Below, piece after piece: positions 1 to 9,269 of a DNA stretch of 64,000 nt (the first letter of the stretch is position 1; every line of letters starts with the position of its first letter). The position numbers and the translations under genes were made by a program. Below the pieces are notes generated by a model, which saw only the letters and a program-made list of their open reading frames with translations, was not told the DNA's origin and searched no databases. The DNA comes from Siccirubricoccus soli (GTDB taxonomy: Bacteria; Pseudomonadota; Alphaproteobacteria; Acetobacterales; Acetobacteraceae): the NCBI RefSeq assembly GCF_024178315.1, contig NZ_JAMZIK010000043.1, positions 33,092-97,091 of the forward strand. Reading direction: 5' to 3'.

Positions 1-380
1 GTGACGCCGAAGCAGGCCTGGTCCTCGCCGGAGACGAGGCGCGGGATCCAGCGCGCCTGCTGCTCCTTCGTGCCGTGCACCACGATCGGATGCGGGCCGA
101 ACATGTTGATGTGCAGCGAGGAGGCCGCGGCCATGCCGCCGCCATGGCGTGCCACGGTGTGCATCATCAGCGCCGCCTCAGTCACGCCAAGGCCGGCGCC
201 GCCATGCTCCTGCGGCATGGTGATGCCGAGCCAGCCGCCCTCGGCCATGGCCGTGTGGAACTCGCGCGGGAAGCGGGCCTCCGCCTCGCAGTCGCGCCAG
301 TACTCGTCGCCGAAGCGTCGGCAAACCGCAGCGACGCCCTCCCGGATGGCTTCCTGCTCAGGCGAGACACCGAAATCCAT
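1..380 (-). CDS. Acyl-CoA dehydrogenase, N-terminal part (runs off the window)
   Basis: The gene reads leftward from an ATG at 378-380 and continues past base 1, so only the first 126 codons are seen. The translation begins MDFGVSPEQEAIREGV and carries the WLGITMPQEHGGAGL stretch, which is the N-terminal alpha-helical domain of FAD-dependent acyl-CoA dehydrogenases. These enzymes introduce a C2-C3 double bond into an acyl-CoA and pass electrons to ETF. The catalytic base and FAD-contact residues lie outside the window. It is divergent from the second acyl-CoA dehydrogenase at 461, with an 80-base shared intergenic region, so the two are probably expressed together for the same unknown substrate. 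Confidence 0.85.
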   Translation of the reverse strand, partial: MDFGVSPEQEAIREGVAAVCRRFGDEYWRDCEAEARFPREFHTAMAEGGWLGITMPQEHGGAGLGVTEAALMMHTVARHGGGMAAASSLHINMFGPHPIVVHGTKEQQARWIPRLVSGEDQACFGV

Positions 381-460
381 AGTACCCCTCCCGCATGGCG
401 CTTGCAGCCATGTCGTACACCTGCTTACCATATGGCAGCGGATGATGGGAGGAAAGGCCG

Positions 461-1621
461 ATGCTGAAGCGGCCCCGCACGGTTTTTGACGAAGGCCATG
501 ACATCTTCCGGGAGGCCGTGCGCCGCTTCGTTGAGACGGAGCTGGTACCGCACCATCCCGCATGGGAGGAGGCCGGCATCGTTCCGCGTGAAATCTGGCG
601 CAAGGCCGGCGCCGCCGGGCTGCTCTGTTGCGATATCTCGCCCGACTATGGCGGCGCGGGCGGCGATTTCGGCCATTGTGCGGTGGTGACCGAGGAACTG
701 GCGCGGGCCAACCTGACCGGCCCCGGGTTCGTCGTCCATTCCGACATGGTTGCCACCTACATCGCGCGCTTCGGCTCCGAGGAGCAAAAGCGCCGCTGGC
801 TGCCCGGCATGTGCGACGGCAGCCTGATCGGCGCCATCGCCATGACCGAGCCCGATGCCGGTAGCGACCTCAAGGGCATCCGCACCCGTGCGGTGCGGGA
901 CGGCGATCACTACGTCATCAGCGGCCAGAAGACTTACATCTCCAATGGCCAGAATGCCCATCTGGTCGTTACCGCGGCCAGGACCAATCCGGCGGCAGGC
1001 GCCCGTGGTATCAGCCTGATCGTGGTAGAGACTGACACTCCCGGCTTCCGCCGGGGGCGCAACCTGCACAAGCTTGGCATGCCCGCAGCGGACACCTCGG
1101 AACTGTTCTACGACGAGGTTCGCGTGCCGGCAGCAAACCGCTTGGGCGAGGAAGGCCGCGGCTTCGCCATGCTGATGACCAATCTGGCGCGCGAGCGGCT
1201 GGTGCAGGCGGTCCGCGGCAGCGTGGTGGCGGAAACGGCGATCGATTGGACCGTGTCCTACACCCGTGAGCGCAAGGCTTTCGGCCAGACGATCGCGGAC
1301 TTCCAGAACACCCGTTTCGTGCTCGCCGAACTTGCCACCAAGGCGGCAGCCGCGCGGGCGCTGACTGACCAGATGATCGCACTGCAGCTGGAGGGCACGC
1401 TCGACCCGGTGGAGGCCGGGATGGCCAAACTGTTCTGCACAGACCTGCAATGCGAAGCGGTGGACCGCTGCCTGCAACTGTTCGGCGGCGCCGGCTACAT
1501 GATGGAGACGCCCATCGCGAAGGCGTACGCCGACGCGCGCGTCACCCGCATTGCCGGCGGCGCAGCGGAGGTGATGAAGGAGATCGTTGGCCGCCGGCTC
1601 TTCGCCGATGCCGGCCGGTAG
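461..1621 (+). CDS. Acyl-CoA dehydrogenase
   Basis: 386 residues, the normal length for the family. The middle domain contains the AMTEPDAGSDLKGI signature (about residues 127-140), which contacts the flavin, and the C-terminal helical domain contains FGGAGYMMETPIAKAYADAR near the end. It should oxidise an acyl-CoA to the 2-enoyl-CoA in the cytoplasm with ETF as acceptor. The ATG follows a strong ribosome site (GGGAGGAAAG) at about 447-456. It leads a co-directional run of eight genes ending at 8061 that share stop/start overlaps, which suggests one operon. The chain length and branching of the substrate cannot be read from the sequence. Confidence 0.92.
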   Translation: MLKRPRTVFDEGHDIFREAVRRFVETELVPHHPAWEEAGIVPREIWRKAGAAGLLCCDISPDYGGAGGDFGHCAVVTEELARANLTGPGFVVHSDMVATYIARFGSEEQKRRWLPGMCDGSLIGAIAMTEPDAGSDLKGIRTRAVRDGDHYVISGQKTYISNGQNAHLVVTAARTNPAAGARGISLIVVETDTPGFRRGRNLHKLGMPAADTSELFYDEVRVPAANRLGEEGRGFAMLMTNLARERLVQAVRGSVVAETAIDWTVSYTRERKAFGQTIADFQNTRFVLAELATKAAAARALTDQMIALQLEGTLDPVEAGMAKLFCTDLQCEAVDRCLQLFGGAGYMMETPIAKAYADARVTRIAGGAAEVMKEIVGRRLFADAGR

Positions 1622-1643
1622 ACCAGGGAGGGAATGCGGGCGC

Positions 1644-2828
1644 ATGACCGAGCGCACATTGAGGGGCAAGGTGGCGATCGCCGGCATCGGCGAGACCACC
1701 TACTACAAGCACGGGCAATCGCCCGACGCGGAGTTCAAGCTGGCGCTGCAGGCCATCCTCGCCGCGTGCAAGGACGCCGGCATCGACCCGCGCGATGTCG
1801 ACGGCTTCGCCTCCTACGGTGACGACCGCTCCGACGGCCCGCGCCTCGCCGCAGCGCTTGGCATCAAGGAACTCCGCTTCTCGAACATGCATTGGGGCGG
1901 CGGCGGCGGCGGCGTCGCGGCCTCGGTCGCCAATGCCGCGGCGGCCGTGCATTCGGGCATGGCCAATTGCGTCATCGCCTTCCGCTCCCTCGCGCAGGGG
2001 CAATTCGCCCGCTACGGCCGCAGCCGCACGGGCGCGGCGGCGATGGGCGACGACGCCTTCCTGGCGCCCTACGGGCTGATGTCGCCGGCGCAGCGCTTCG
2101 CCATGAAGATCACCCGCTTCATGACGGACAACGGCATCCGGCACGAGGCGCTGCGGGCGATCGCCATGGCCTCCTACCACCACGCGCAGAACAATCCGAA
2201 CGCGGTGATGCGCGGGCGGCCCCTGACGGCGGAGAAGTACGAGGCCTCGCGCTGGATCATCGAGCCGTTCCACCGCCTCTTCGACTGCTGCCAGGAGAAC
2301 GACGGCGCCGGCGCGGTGCTGGTGGTGCCGGCGGACCACGCGAAGGACCTGCCGCACAAGCCGGTCTATCTGCTCGGCGCCGCGCAGGGCGGGCACCACC
2401 GCAGCGCCGCGCCGGTGCACAACGCGCCGGATTACGCCTCCGCTCATTTCAAGACGGTGGCAAAGAACATGTGGGACATGGCGAGGCTTGGCCCGAAGGA
2501 CTGCGATGTGGTGCAGGCCTACGAGAACTTCACGGGCGGCGTGCTGCTGAGCCTGGTGGAGCACGGCTTCGTCGACCCGAAGACGGCGAACGAGCAGCTC
2601 GTGCTGGAGAACCTGCTGGTGTCCGGCGGCAAGATGCCGATGAACACCTCGGGCGGGAACCTGGCCGAGTGCTACATGCACGGGCTGGAGATGGTGAACG
2701 AGGCAGTGCGCCAACTGCGCGGCACTGCGATCAACCAGGTGGCGGGCGCCAACGTGGTCGCCGTGCTTGGCGGGCCGATGGTCACGCCTGTCAGCAGCCT
2801 GGTCGTCGGGACGGAGGCTGCCCTGTGA
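1644..2828 (+). CDS. Thiolase, SCPx/acetyl-CoA acetyltransferase type
   Basis: 394 residues from the ATG at 1644, preceded by AGGGAGGGA at 1624-1632. An in-frame ATG at 1587 lies inside the preceding gene and lacks such a site. The N-terminus (LRGKVAIAGIGETTYYKHG) and the ANCVIAFRSLAQG segment match SCP2/SCPx-type thiolases of bacterial CoA catabolic clusters, where the Cys is the likely acyl nucleophile. The C-terminus has the family-typical NTSGGNLAECYMHG loop. Such proteins normally pair with a zinc-ribbon/OB-fold (DUF35) subunit, and that is exactly the next gene, which overlaps by four bases. Whether it cleaves or acts as a retro-aldol-type partner is not decidable here. Confidence 0.88.
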   Translation: MTERTLRGKVAIAGIGETTYYKHGQSPDAEFKLALQAILAACKDAGIDPRDVDGFASYGDDRSDGPRLAAALGIKELRFSNMHWGGGGGGVAASVANAAAAVHSGMANCVIAFRSLAQGQFARYGRSRTGAAAMGDDAFLAPYGLMSPAQRFAMKITRFMTDNGIRHEALRAIAMASYHHAQNNPNAVMRGRPLTAEKYEASRWIIEPFHRLFDCCQENDGAGAVLVVPADHAKDLPHKPVYLLGAAQGGHHRSAAPVHNAPDYASAHFKTVAKNMWDMARLGPKDCDVVQAYENFTGGVLLSLVEHGFVDPKTANEQLVLENLLVSGGKMPMNTSGGNLAECYMHGLEMVNEAVRQLRGTAINQVAGANVVAVLGGPMVTPVSSLVVGTEAAL

Positions 2829-3274
2829 GCACCACGATGAACCGTGTCCTTCCCGAGGGCCTGCCGGTGCCGGCGCAGGATGGCCTCGCCAAGCCCTATT
2901 GGGAGGGCACTCGCCAGGGCAGGCTGGTGATTCAGAAGTGCCGCGGCTGCGGCAAGTACCAGTGGGGCCCGGAGTGGATCTGCCACCGCTGCCACTCCTT
3001 CGACCTCGGCTGGGAAGAGGTGGCGCCGAAGGGGCGCATCTGGTCCTGGCAGCGGCCGCACCACCCGGTGCACGGGGCGCTGAACGGGCACACGCCCTAT
3101 ACGATCGTGCTGGTGGAACTGCCGCATGCGGACAGCGTCCGCATGGTCGGCAACCTGCTCTGCGGTCCGACCGACAAGGTCGTCATCGGCGCCAAGGTCG
3201 AGGCGGTGTTCGAGCCGCACGACGAGGCCGACCCGCCCTACACCCTGGTCCAGTGGCGCGTGCAGGAGGGCTGA
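2825..3274 (+). CDS. Zn-ribbon/OB-fold (DUF35) protein, thiolase partner
   Basis: 149 residues starting at a GTG that overlaps the thiolase stop (GTGA); an ATG at 2837 is an alternative. Four cysteines in a CxxC...CxxC arrangement ([19 protein letters not shown], about residues 39-57) form the rubredoxin-like zinc ribbon, followed by an OB fold. In characterised systems such subunits form a complex with SCPx-like thiolases or MaoC-type hydratases and are needed for activity. The translational coupling to the thiolase supports that reading. Confidence 0.88.
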   Translation: MSTTMNRVLPEGLPVPAQDGLAKPYWEGTRQGRLVIQKCRGCGKYQWGPEWICHRCHSFDLGWEEVAPKGRIWSWQRPHHPVHGALNGHTPYTIVLVELPHADSVRMVGNLLCGPTDKVVIGAKVEAVFEPHDEADPPYTLVQWRVQEG

Positions 3275-3275
3275 T

Positions 3276-3731
3276 ATGCCGGGCCTGTGGTACGAAGAAT
3301 TCGAGGTCGGCCAGGTCTTCCGGCACGCCATAAGGCGGACGATCACCGAGGCCGACAATGTCTGGTTTTCGGCCCTCACCCATAACCCGGCGGCGCTGCA
3401 CCTCGACGAGGAGTACTGCCGGACCGAGACGGAATTCGGTCAGCGCATCGTCAACAGCGCCTTCACGCTCGGTCTGATGGTCGGCATCTCCGTTGGCGAC
3501 ACCACGCTCGGCACCACGGTCGCCAATCTCGGCTGGGACGAGGTGCGTTTCCCGAAGCCGCTCTTCCACGGCGACACCATCCGTGTGGAATCCGAGGTGA
3601 TCACCAAGCGCGAGAGCCGGTCGCGCCCCGGCCAGGGCGTCGTGGAGTTCGTACACCGCGCCTTCAATCAGAAGGGCGAACTGGTGGCGCGTTGCCGGCG
3701 CTCCGCCCTGATGAAGGGCAAGCCTGCATGA
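3276..3731 (+). CDS. MaoC-family (R)-enoyl-CoA hydratase
   Basis: 151 residues. The hot-dog fold signature is visible: [19 protein letters not shown] (about residues 30-48), in which the Asn and His of the hydratase-2 motif lie, then [22 protein letters not shown]. Members hydrate 2-enoyl-CoA or mesaconyl-CoA-type substrates. The start lies two bases after the preceding stop, and its own stop overlaps the CitE-like gene by four bases (ATGA). The order MaoC then CitE-like recalls mesaconyl/malyl-CoA chemistry, but the exact substrate is inference. Confidence 0.88.
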   Translation: MPGLWYEEFEVGQVFRHAIRRTITEADNVWFSALTHNPAALHLDEEYCRTETEFGQRIVNSAFTLGLMVGISVGDTTLGTTVANLGWDEVRFPKPLFHGDTIRVESEVITKRESRSRPGQGVVEFVHRAFNQKGELVARCRRSALMKGKPA

Positions 3732-4627
3732 GTGCGCCGCCGCGGTCCTGGCTGTTCGTCCCGGGCGACAGCGAGCGCAAGCTCGCCAAGGGCGGTGATA
3801 GCGGCGCGGATGCGCTGATCCTCGACCTCGAGGACTCCGTCGCCGCGACCCGCAAGCCGCTGGCGCGGGAGATGGTGGCGGCCTATCTCCAGGCCCATGC
3901 CGGCGCGGAGCGCCGTCCGCGCCTCTGGGTCCGCATCAACCCGCTCGAGGATGGCGGATTGCCCGACACGGCGGCGGTGGTGCGCGCCGCGCCGGATGGG
4001 CTGGTGGTGCCCAAGGTCAATGGTCCCACCGACCTGCTCCGCCTCTCCCACTGGCTCGACGCCTTGGAGGCGCGGGACGGCCTGCCTGCGGGCCGGATCC
4101 GCCTGCTCGCCGTGGCAACCGAGACGGCCACGGCCGTCCTCGGCCTCGGCGACTATGCCCGCCAGCCTGTGCCGCGCCTCGCCGGCCTCACCTGGGGAGC
4201 GGAGGACCTGCCGGCTGCGCTCGGTGCCAGCACCAACCAGGACGCCGCCGGCGCCCTGGCGCTGACTTACCGCATGGCGCGCTCCGCCTGCCTGCTCGCC
4301 GCGGTGGCCGCCGGTACCCAGCCGATCGACACGCTGGAGCCGGATTTCCGCGACGAGGCCGCCCTGCGCGTCGCCTGCGCTGCAGCGCGGCGCGAGGGAT
4401 TCACCGGCAAGATCGCCATCCACCCCGCGCAGGTCGCCGCCATCAATGAGGGCTTCCGCCCGACCGCCGAGGAGGTCGCCTTCGCCCGCCGGGTCTGCGC
4501 CGCCTTCGCCGCCAATCCCGGCATCGGCACGGTCGGGATGGACGGCAGGATGCTGGACATGCCGCATCTCCGCCAGGCGCAGCGCGTGCTGGCCGCCGAT
4601 GCCGCCTTCGGACCCGGAGGCACTTGA
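3728..4627 (+). CDS. HpcH/HpaI aldolase, CitE-like CoA ester lyase
   Basis: 299 residues from the ATG overlapping the MaoC stop. It has the CitE-like opening [17 protein letters not shown] and the acidic LILDLEDSV motif (about residues 33-42) that helps bind Mg2+, then LLAVATETA and the [12 protein letters not shown] segment. The family cleaves or forms 3-hydroxyacyl-CoA such as malyl-CoA or citramalyl-CoA. A stand-alone CitE-like lyase next to MaoC hydratases suggests a C4/C5 dicarboxyl-CoA step in the pathway. Regulation is not visible. Confidence 0.88.
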   Translation: MSAPPRSWLFVPGDSERKLAKGGDSGADALILDLEDSVAATRKPLAREMVAAYLQAHAGAERRPRLWVRINPLEDGGLPDTAAVVRAAPDGLVVPKVNGPTDLLRLSHWLDALEARDGLPAGRIRLLAVATETATAVLGLGDYARQPVPRLAGLTWGAEDLPAALGASTNQDAAGALALTYRMARSACLLAAVAAGTQPIDTLEPDFRDEAALRVACAAARREGFTGKIAIHPAQVAAINEGFRPTAEEVAFARRVCAAFAANPGIGTVGMDGRMLDMPHLRQAQRVLAADAAFGPGGT

Positions 4628-4661
4628 TACGCCCGACACAAGAACCTGGGAGGAAGACACG

Positions 4662-5525
4662 GTGGCCATCGACTACGGACGCCTGAAGAACCGGCACTTT
4701 CCAGACATCGAGCAGAGCTACACTTTCAAGGACACAATCCTCTACGCGCTCGGCCTCGGCCTCGGCCAGGATCCGCTCGACCGGCGCCAGCTGCGCCACG
4801 TCTACGAAAAGGACTTGGTCGCACTGCCCACCATGGGCGTGGTGCTGGCGACGCCCGGCTTCTGGGTGAAGGAGCCCGACACCGGCGTCGACTGGCCGAA
4901 GGTGCTGCATGGCGAGCAGGGTCTCACCATCCACCGCCCGCTGCCGCCCGAAGGGCGCGTCATCGGCCGCCTCCGCATCGACGAGATCATCGACAAGGGC
5001 GCCGGGCGCGGCGCGCTGCTGTACAGCACCCGGGAGGTTCTGGACGCCGGGACGGGCGAGCTGTTCTGCAGCCTGACCAGCACGTCGTTCCTGCGGGGCG
5101 ATGGCGGTTTCGGTGGCCCCGCGGGCCCGGTGCGCAAGCCGCATCCGGTGCCGGAGGCACCGCCCGAAGCGGGCTTCGACTGGACCCTCGGTCGCAATGC
5201 CGCCCTGCTCTATCGGCTCAACGGCGACTTCAACCCCGTGCACGCCGACCCCGACGTCGCCGGCAGCGCCGGCTTCGCCGAGCCGATCCTGCACGGCCTC
5301 GCCTCGTACGGGGTTGCCGCCTGGTCGGTGGCGAACCTGCTCTGCGACGGCCAAGCGGAGCGGCTGCGGCGCTTCGACCTGCGCTTTACCTCGCCGGTCT
5401 ATCCAGGGGAGACGCTGCGCACGGAGGTCTGGCGCCTCGGGGAGGGCGCGGCCGCCTTCCGCGTCCGCGTGCCGGCCCGGGACGCAGTGGTGCTGAGCAA
5501 CGGCCGGGCCGAATACGTGCCATGA
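4662..5525 (+). CDS. MaoC-type dehydratase, double hot-dog
   Basis: 287 residues from a GTG at 4662 with GGGAGGAAG just upstream; longer in-frame starts fall inside the previous gene. The N-terminal half is a degenerate hot dog. The C-terminal half holds the active hydratase-2 motif YRLNGDFNPVHADPDVA (about residues 186-202) and ILHGLASYG. The double-domain layout matches peroxisomal multifunctional-enzyme-2-like enoyl-CoA hydratases. It is a second hydratase in this cluster, so the pathway may have two hydration steps or one may act on a branched intermediate. The stop overlaps the next gene's start. Confidence 0.88.
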   Translation: MAIDYGRLKNRHFPDIEQSYTFKDTILYALGLGLGQDPLDRRQLRHVYEKDLVALPTMGVVLATPGFWVKEPDTGVDWPKVLHGEQGLTIHRPLPPEGRVIGRLRIDEIIDKGAGRGALLYSTREVLDAGTGELFCSLTSTSFLRGDGGFGGPAGPVRKPHPVPEAPPEAGFDWTLGRNAALLYRLNGDFNPVHADPDVAGSAGFAEPILHGLASYGVAAWSVANLLCDGQAERLRRFDLRFTSPVYPGETLRTEVWRLGEGAAAFRVRVPARDAVVLSNGRAEYVP

Positions 5526-7036
5526 GCGACGCGGCACTGATCATCAGCGGCGACCGCCAAGTCACCCGCGGCGCCCTGATGGAGCGGGCGCGGCGCGCTG
5601 CCTCCGGCTTCGCCGCGCTCGGCGTGGGCGTGGGTGACTGCGTCGCGCTGCTGCTGCGCAATGACTTCCCCTTTTTGGAAGCGAGCTACGCCGCCACCAT
5701 GCTCGGCGGCTATGCGGTGCCGGTCAATTGGCACTGGAAGCCGGACGAGGTCGCTTATCTGCTGCGCGACAGCGATGCCCGCGTTGTGGTCGCGCATGCG
5801 GATCTCCTCCCGCTGCTGGCCGAGGCGCCGCCCAGCCTGACGGTGATCACCGTCCGCACCCCGCCCGAGCTCGCCGCCGCCTACGGCCTGCCGATGTCCG
5901 AACCGGCCGGGGAGGACTGGGAGGCGTGGCTGGCCCGCCAGCCGGCTTGGGACAGGCTGCCGCAGCCGGCGCGCGAGAGCATGATCTACACCTCCGGCAC
6001 GACCGGCCGCCCCAAGGGCGTCCGCCGCATGCCGCCGACGCCGGCGCAGATGGAGGGCACCGCCCGCAACCGCGCGCAGATCTACGGCATCCGTCCAGGC
6101 ATCCGTGGCCTGCTGCCAGGGCCGCTCTACCACAGCGCCCCGAATAGCTTCGGCCTCCGCTCCGGCACCCTCGCGGAGCTGCTGGTGCTGATGCCCCGCT
6201 TCGATCCGGAGCAGCTCCTGGCATTGATCGAGCGGCATCGGATCGACACGACCTTCCTCGTTCCCACCATGTTCGTGCGCCTGCTGCGCCTGCCGGAGGA
6301 GGTGCGGCGCCGCTACGATCTCACCTCGCTCCGCCATGTCACCCATGCCGCCGCGCCCTGCCCGCCGGAGGTGAAGCGGGCGATGATCGAGTGGTGGGGC
6401 CCGGTGCTGCACGAGTTCTACGGCGCCACCGACCTCGGCGCGCCGACCGCCTGCGACAGCCATGACTGGCTGGCCAAGCCCGGCACGGTCGGCCGCCTCA
6501 CGGAAGGAGCAGTGCTGAAGATCCTCGACGCCGAGGGCCGGGAATGCCCGCCCGGCGTTCCTGGGGAGATCTATGCCAGCTGCGACTACATGCCCGACTT
6601 CACCTACCACAAGCGCGACGCGGAGCGTCGGGCCGTGGAGCGGGACGGCCTGATCACGGTCGGCGACGTCGGGTACCTCGACGAGGACGGCTATCTTTTC
6701 CTCTGCGACCGCAAGCGCGACATGGTCATCTCCGGCGGGGTGAACATCTACCCGGCCGAGATCGAGGCGGTGCTGATCGGCGTCGAAGGCGTGCTGGACT
6801 GCGCCGTCTTCGGCATCCCCGATCCGGAATACGGCGAAGCCCTCTGCGCCGCGGTGCGCGCCCTGCCTGGCACGACCGAGGCCGCCATCCGGGCGGCGCT
6901 CCAGGCCAAGCTGGCCAACTTCAAGGTGCCGCGCCGGATCGAATTCCACGAGGAGCTTCCGCGCGACGATTCCGGCAAGCTGCTCAAGCGCAAGCTGCGG
7001 GAGCGGCACTGGCAGGGGATTGGCCGCACCATCTGA
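5522..7036 (+). CDS. AMP-dependent acyl-CoA synthetase
   Basis: 504 residues, ATG overlapping the previous stop. The adenylation P-loop YTSGTTGRPKG is at about residues 155-165, the FYGATD motif near 300, and the DRKRDMVISGG hinge with VNIYPAEIE near 400. The C-terminal catalytic lysine lies in DSGKLLKRKL. It activates a carboxylic acid to its CoA thioester through an acyl-AMP intermediate and is the likely entry enzyme of the cluster. The following gene encodes a TctC-type solute-binding protein that may bring in the free acid. Confidence 0.9.
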   Translation: MSDAALIISGDRQVTRGALMERARRAASGFAALGVGVGDCVALLLRNDFPFLEASYAATMLGGYAVPVNWHWKPDEVAYLLRDSDARVVVAHADLLPLLAEAPPSLTVITVRTPPELAAAYGLPMSEPAGEDWEAWLARQPAWDRLPQPARESMIYTSGTTGRPKGVRRMPPTPAQMEGTARNRAQIYGIRPGIRGLLPGPLYHSAPNSFGLRSGTLAELLVLMPRFDPEQLLALIERHRIDTTFLVPTMFVRLLRLPEEVRRRYDLTSLRHVTHAAAPCPPEVKRAMIEWWGPVLHEFYGATDLGAPTACDSHDWLAKPGTVGRLTEGAVLKILDAEGRECPPGVPGEIYASCDYMPDFTYHKRDAERRAVERDGLITVGDVGYLDEDGYLFLCDRKRDMVISGGVNIYPAEIEAVLIGVEGVLDCAVFGIPDPEYGEALCAAVRALPGTTEAAIRAALQAKLANFKVPRRIEFHEELPRDDSGKLLKRKLRERHWQGIGRTI

Positions 7037-7074
7037 AGCCTGGACAGGCGCCGCAACCCGGGAGAGACGCGTCC

Positions 7075-8061
7075 ATGAGTGCATGCCTCACGCTGCGGCG
7101 TCGCGCCCTGCTGGGCGCCGGAGGCGGCGCCCTTCTCGGGCTGGGGTCCGCGCGCGGCCAGGACGGCTATCCTGGCCAGCGTCCTGTCAGCCTGGTCATC
7201 CCCTACGCCGCGGGCGGCATACCGGACGTGTTCGGCAACGCCATCGTCCGGGGCCTGACGGAGCGCCTGGGCGGGACCTTCGTGATGGACCACAAGCCGG
7301 GGGCCAGCACGACGCTCGGCGCGCGGCTGGTCGCGCGCGCGCGGCCGGACGGCTACACCCTGGTCTTCGCCGGCAACGGCACCTTCAGCATCACGCCCTT
7401 CGTGCTGCGCAACGCAGGCTACGATCCGGCAGAGGACTTCACCTGGCTCGGCATGACAGGCAGCGCGATGTACCTCTTCGTCGCGCATCCGCGCTGGGAG
7501 AGCCTGCAGGCGCTGCTGATCGCGGCGCACCGCCGGCCGGGCGAAATCAGCTACGCCACCTGGGGCGTGGGCTCCTCGGCCCACCTGGGCACCTTCGACC
7601 TGGCCCGGCGTGCCGGGGTGGACCTGGTGCATGTGCCCTACAACGGCACCGCCGCGGCGCTGACGGACGTCTCCACCGGGCGGGTGGACTTCATGCTCAG
7701 CACCCTCGCGCCGGCCAAGCCGCACATGGAGGCCGGACGGGTGCGCGCCCTCGGCGTCGCCATGCCGGCACGGTACCGGCTGCTGCCGGAGGTGCCGACG
7801 GTCGCCGAGCAGGGCTTCCCTGGCTACGACGTGCCCAACTGGACCGCCGTCGCAGGGCCTGCCGGCTTGCCTGCCTCCGTCGCGACGAAGCTGGAAGGGG
7901 CGCTCGCGGCGACCTTTGCCGACGAGCAGGTGATGGCGCGGCTTGAACCGCTCGGCATCACCCCTGCGCCGACCGGTGCGCAGGCCCTGCGTGAGACCGT
8001 GGCCCGGGACCTCGCGGCCAATGGCGACCTCGTTCGGCGTGCAGGCATCGCGCCCGAATAG
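7075..8061 (+). CDS. Tripartite tricarboxylate transporter substrate-binding protein (TctC/Bug family)
   Basis: 328 residues from ATG 7075, preceded by GGGAGAGA. An N-terminal Arg-rich signal (LRRRALLGAGGGALLGLG) is followed by the mature Bug fold with the PYAAGGIPDVF ligand loop and the NGTAAALTDVSTGRVDFM segment. The protein should sit in the periplasm and bind a small carboxylate. No TctA/TctB membrane genes are in this window, which is common because orphan Bug genes are numerous in Acetobacteraceae and Burkholderiales. Its position behind the CoA ligase suggests it delivers the cluster's substrate; this is inference. Confidence 0.88.
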   Translation: MSACLTLRRRALLGAGGGALLGLGSARGQDGYPGQRPVSLVIPYAAGGIPDVFGNAIVRGLTERLGGTFVMDHKPGASTTLGARLVARARPDGYTLVFAGNGTFSITPFVLRNAGYDPAEDFTWLGMTGSAMYLFVAHPRWESLQALLIAAHRRPGEISYATWGVGSSAHLGTFDLARRAGVDLVHVPYNGTAAALTDVSTGRVDFMLSTLAPAKPHMEAGRVRALGVAMPARYRLLPEVPTVAEQGFPGYDVPNWTAVAGPAGLPASVATKLEGALAATFADEQVMARLEPLGITPAPTGAQALRETVARDLAANGDLVRRAGIAPE

Positions 8062-8135
8062 CGCGATGGCGCTCGCAAACTCATGCGCCGTCATGCACCA
8101 GAGCCGCATCGCCCGGGCGAGGTCACTCGAAAGGA

Positions 8136-8284
8136 GGCATTGTCAACTTGGGCCGAAGGCGCGCCGCGGTCCGCAATTCTGCGGCCGGCGAAGCCCGGAA
8201 TGCAGCTAAAAAATTGTTGCGCATAAGCGGGCAATAAAGGGCTATTGCGAAAATTCGCTGCAAATTAGGCTAGGTTGACAATGC
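8136..8284. repeat. 149-bp AT-rich segment with 11-bp terminal inverted repeats
   Basis: GCATTGTCAAC at 8136-8146 is matched exactly by its reverse complement GTTGACAATGC at 8274-8284. The interior is clearly poorer in G+C than its surroundings. The right end abuts the start of the recognisable IS5 transposase remnant. It may be a small non-autonomous element or the ends of a vanished insertion sequence. No gene is seen in it. Confidence 0.4.
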
Positions 8285-8780
8285 CCCTGGACTGGCACCA
8301 GGCCTCGCTCGGCAGTGCCGCCGCGCGCGCCCAAAGGGGGGCGCGGAGACCGGGCCCAATCCGACGGACCGTGGCAAGGCGGGCACCAAGCGGCACCTGC
8401 TCGTCGATGGGGAAGGCACGCCGCTCGGCCTGACGCTGAGCCCGGCCAACCGACATGACAGCCGCGTGCTGGCGCCCGCCCTGGATGCCGTGCCTCCTGT
8501 CCGAGGGCGTCCGGGACGGCCACGCCGCCGCTCGGACAAGCTGCACGCCGACAAGGCCCATGACCATCGCCGATGCCGCCGTGAGTGCCGCGCCCGCGGC
8601 ATCGACAGCAGCGAGCGGCTGGGGCGACACCGCTGGAAGGTGGAACGCACCCTCGCCTGGCTCGCCCAGTTCCGCCGCCTCGCCATCCGCCACGAGCGCC
8701 ATGCCGACGTCCACCTCGTCCTCACCACACTCGCCTGCGCCATCATCTGCATCAGACAGGTCAGGCGGTTTTGTCCCTAG
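8281..8780 (+). pseudogene. IS5-family transposase remnant (C-terminal half, frameshifted)
   Basis: From 8349 the frame reads TGPNPTDRGKAGTKRHL, ANRHDSRVL, RPRRRSDKLHADKAHDHRR and SSERLGRHRWKVERTLAWL, which is the catalytic region of IS5-family (IS427-like group) transposases, up to a stop at 8778-8780. The segment before it (8281-8340, LDWHQASLGSAAARA) is in another frame; a one-base loss in the run near 8335 explains this. The N-terminal domain is missing. About nine codons normally present between RARGI and SSERLG are also absent, consistent with a small internal deletion. It cannot encode an active transposase. Confidence 0.85.
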
Positions 8781-8907
8781 CCCTTAGCGTGGTGCTCTGT
8801 CGTGCACACCGCATCCCAGCTCTGGCCGGCCTGCCCGCCCCTTCAGCCGCCGGTCGCGCGTCCCCTATCCACGCCCGACCATTCCTCACGCCGCTTGGTG
8901 GAGCCTC

Positions 8908-9269
8908 ATGACCAATCCTCGACGCATCGCCGTCATCGGCGGCGGCATCGCCGGCCTTGAGATCGCCACCCAGCTTGGCAAGCGCCTCGGCCGCTCCGGC
9001 CAGGCGGCAATCACGCTGATCGACCGCGACACGGCCCATGTCTGGAAACCGATGCTGCACACCATCGCAGCCGGCACCAGCGACGTCCACCGGGAGCAGG
9101 TGGTCTTCGCCTCCCATGCACGGCTGCATGGCTTCGCCTACTGGCCGGGCGAGATGGATGGCATCGACCGGCGACGGAAGGCGGTCAGCCTCGCGCCCCT
9201 GCGGCTGGATGACGGCCGGGTTCTCCTTGGGGCACGCGAGATCGCCTATGACGCGCTGATCATCGCCGT
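8908..9269 (+). pseudogene. Type II NADH dehydrogenase (ndh-like), truncated N-terminal fragment
   Basis: About 120 codons remain. The FAD-binding Rossmann motif RIAVIGGGIAGLEIATQLG is at residues 6-24 and the HVWKPMLHTIAAGTSD segment, typical of NDH-2 enzymes, follows. After YDALIIAV the frame runs without a break into transposase sequence at about 9270, so the NADH-binding and membrane-anchoring parts are lost. Full-length family members have roughly 400-450 residues. The gene was most likely cut by an insertion followed by deletion. Confidence 0.85.

Noticed and set aside
425..1699. 424-codon leftward frame opposite the acyl-CoA dehydrogenase
   Set aside because: It mirrors the coding gene in high-G+C DNA; composition is His/Arg/Gly-rich without any motif.
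5399..7084. 561-codon leftward frame opposite the CoA ligase
   Set aside because: Antisense shadow of a clearly motif-bearing gene.
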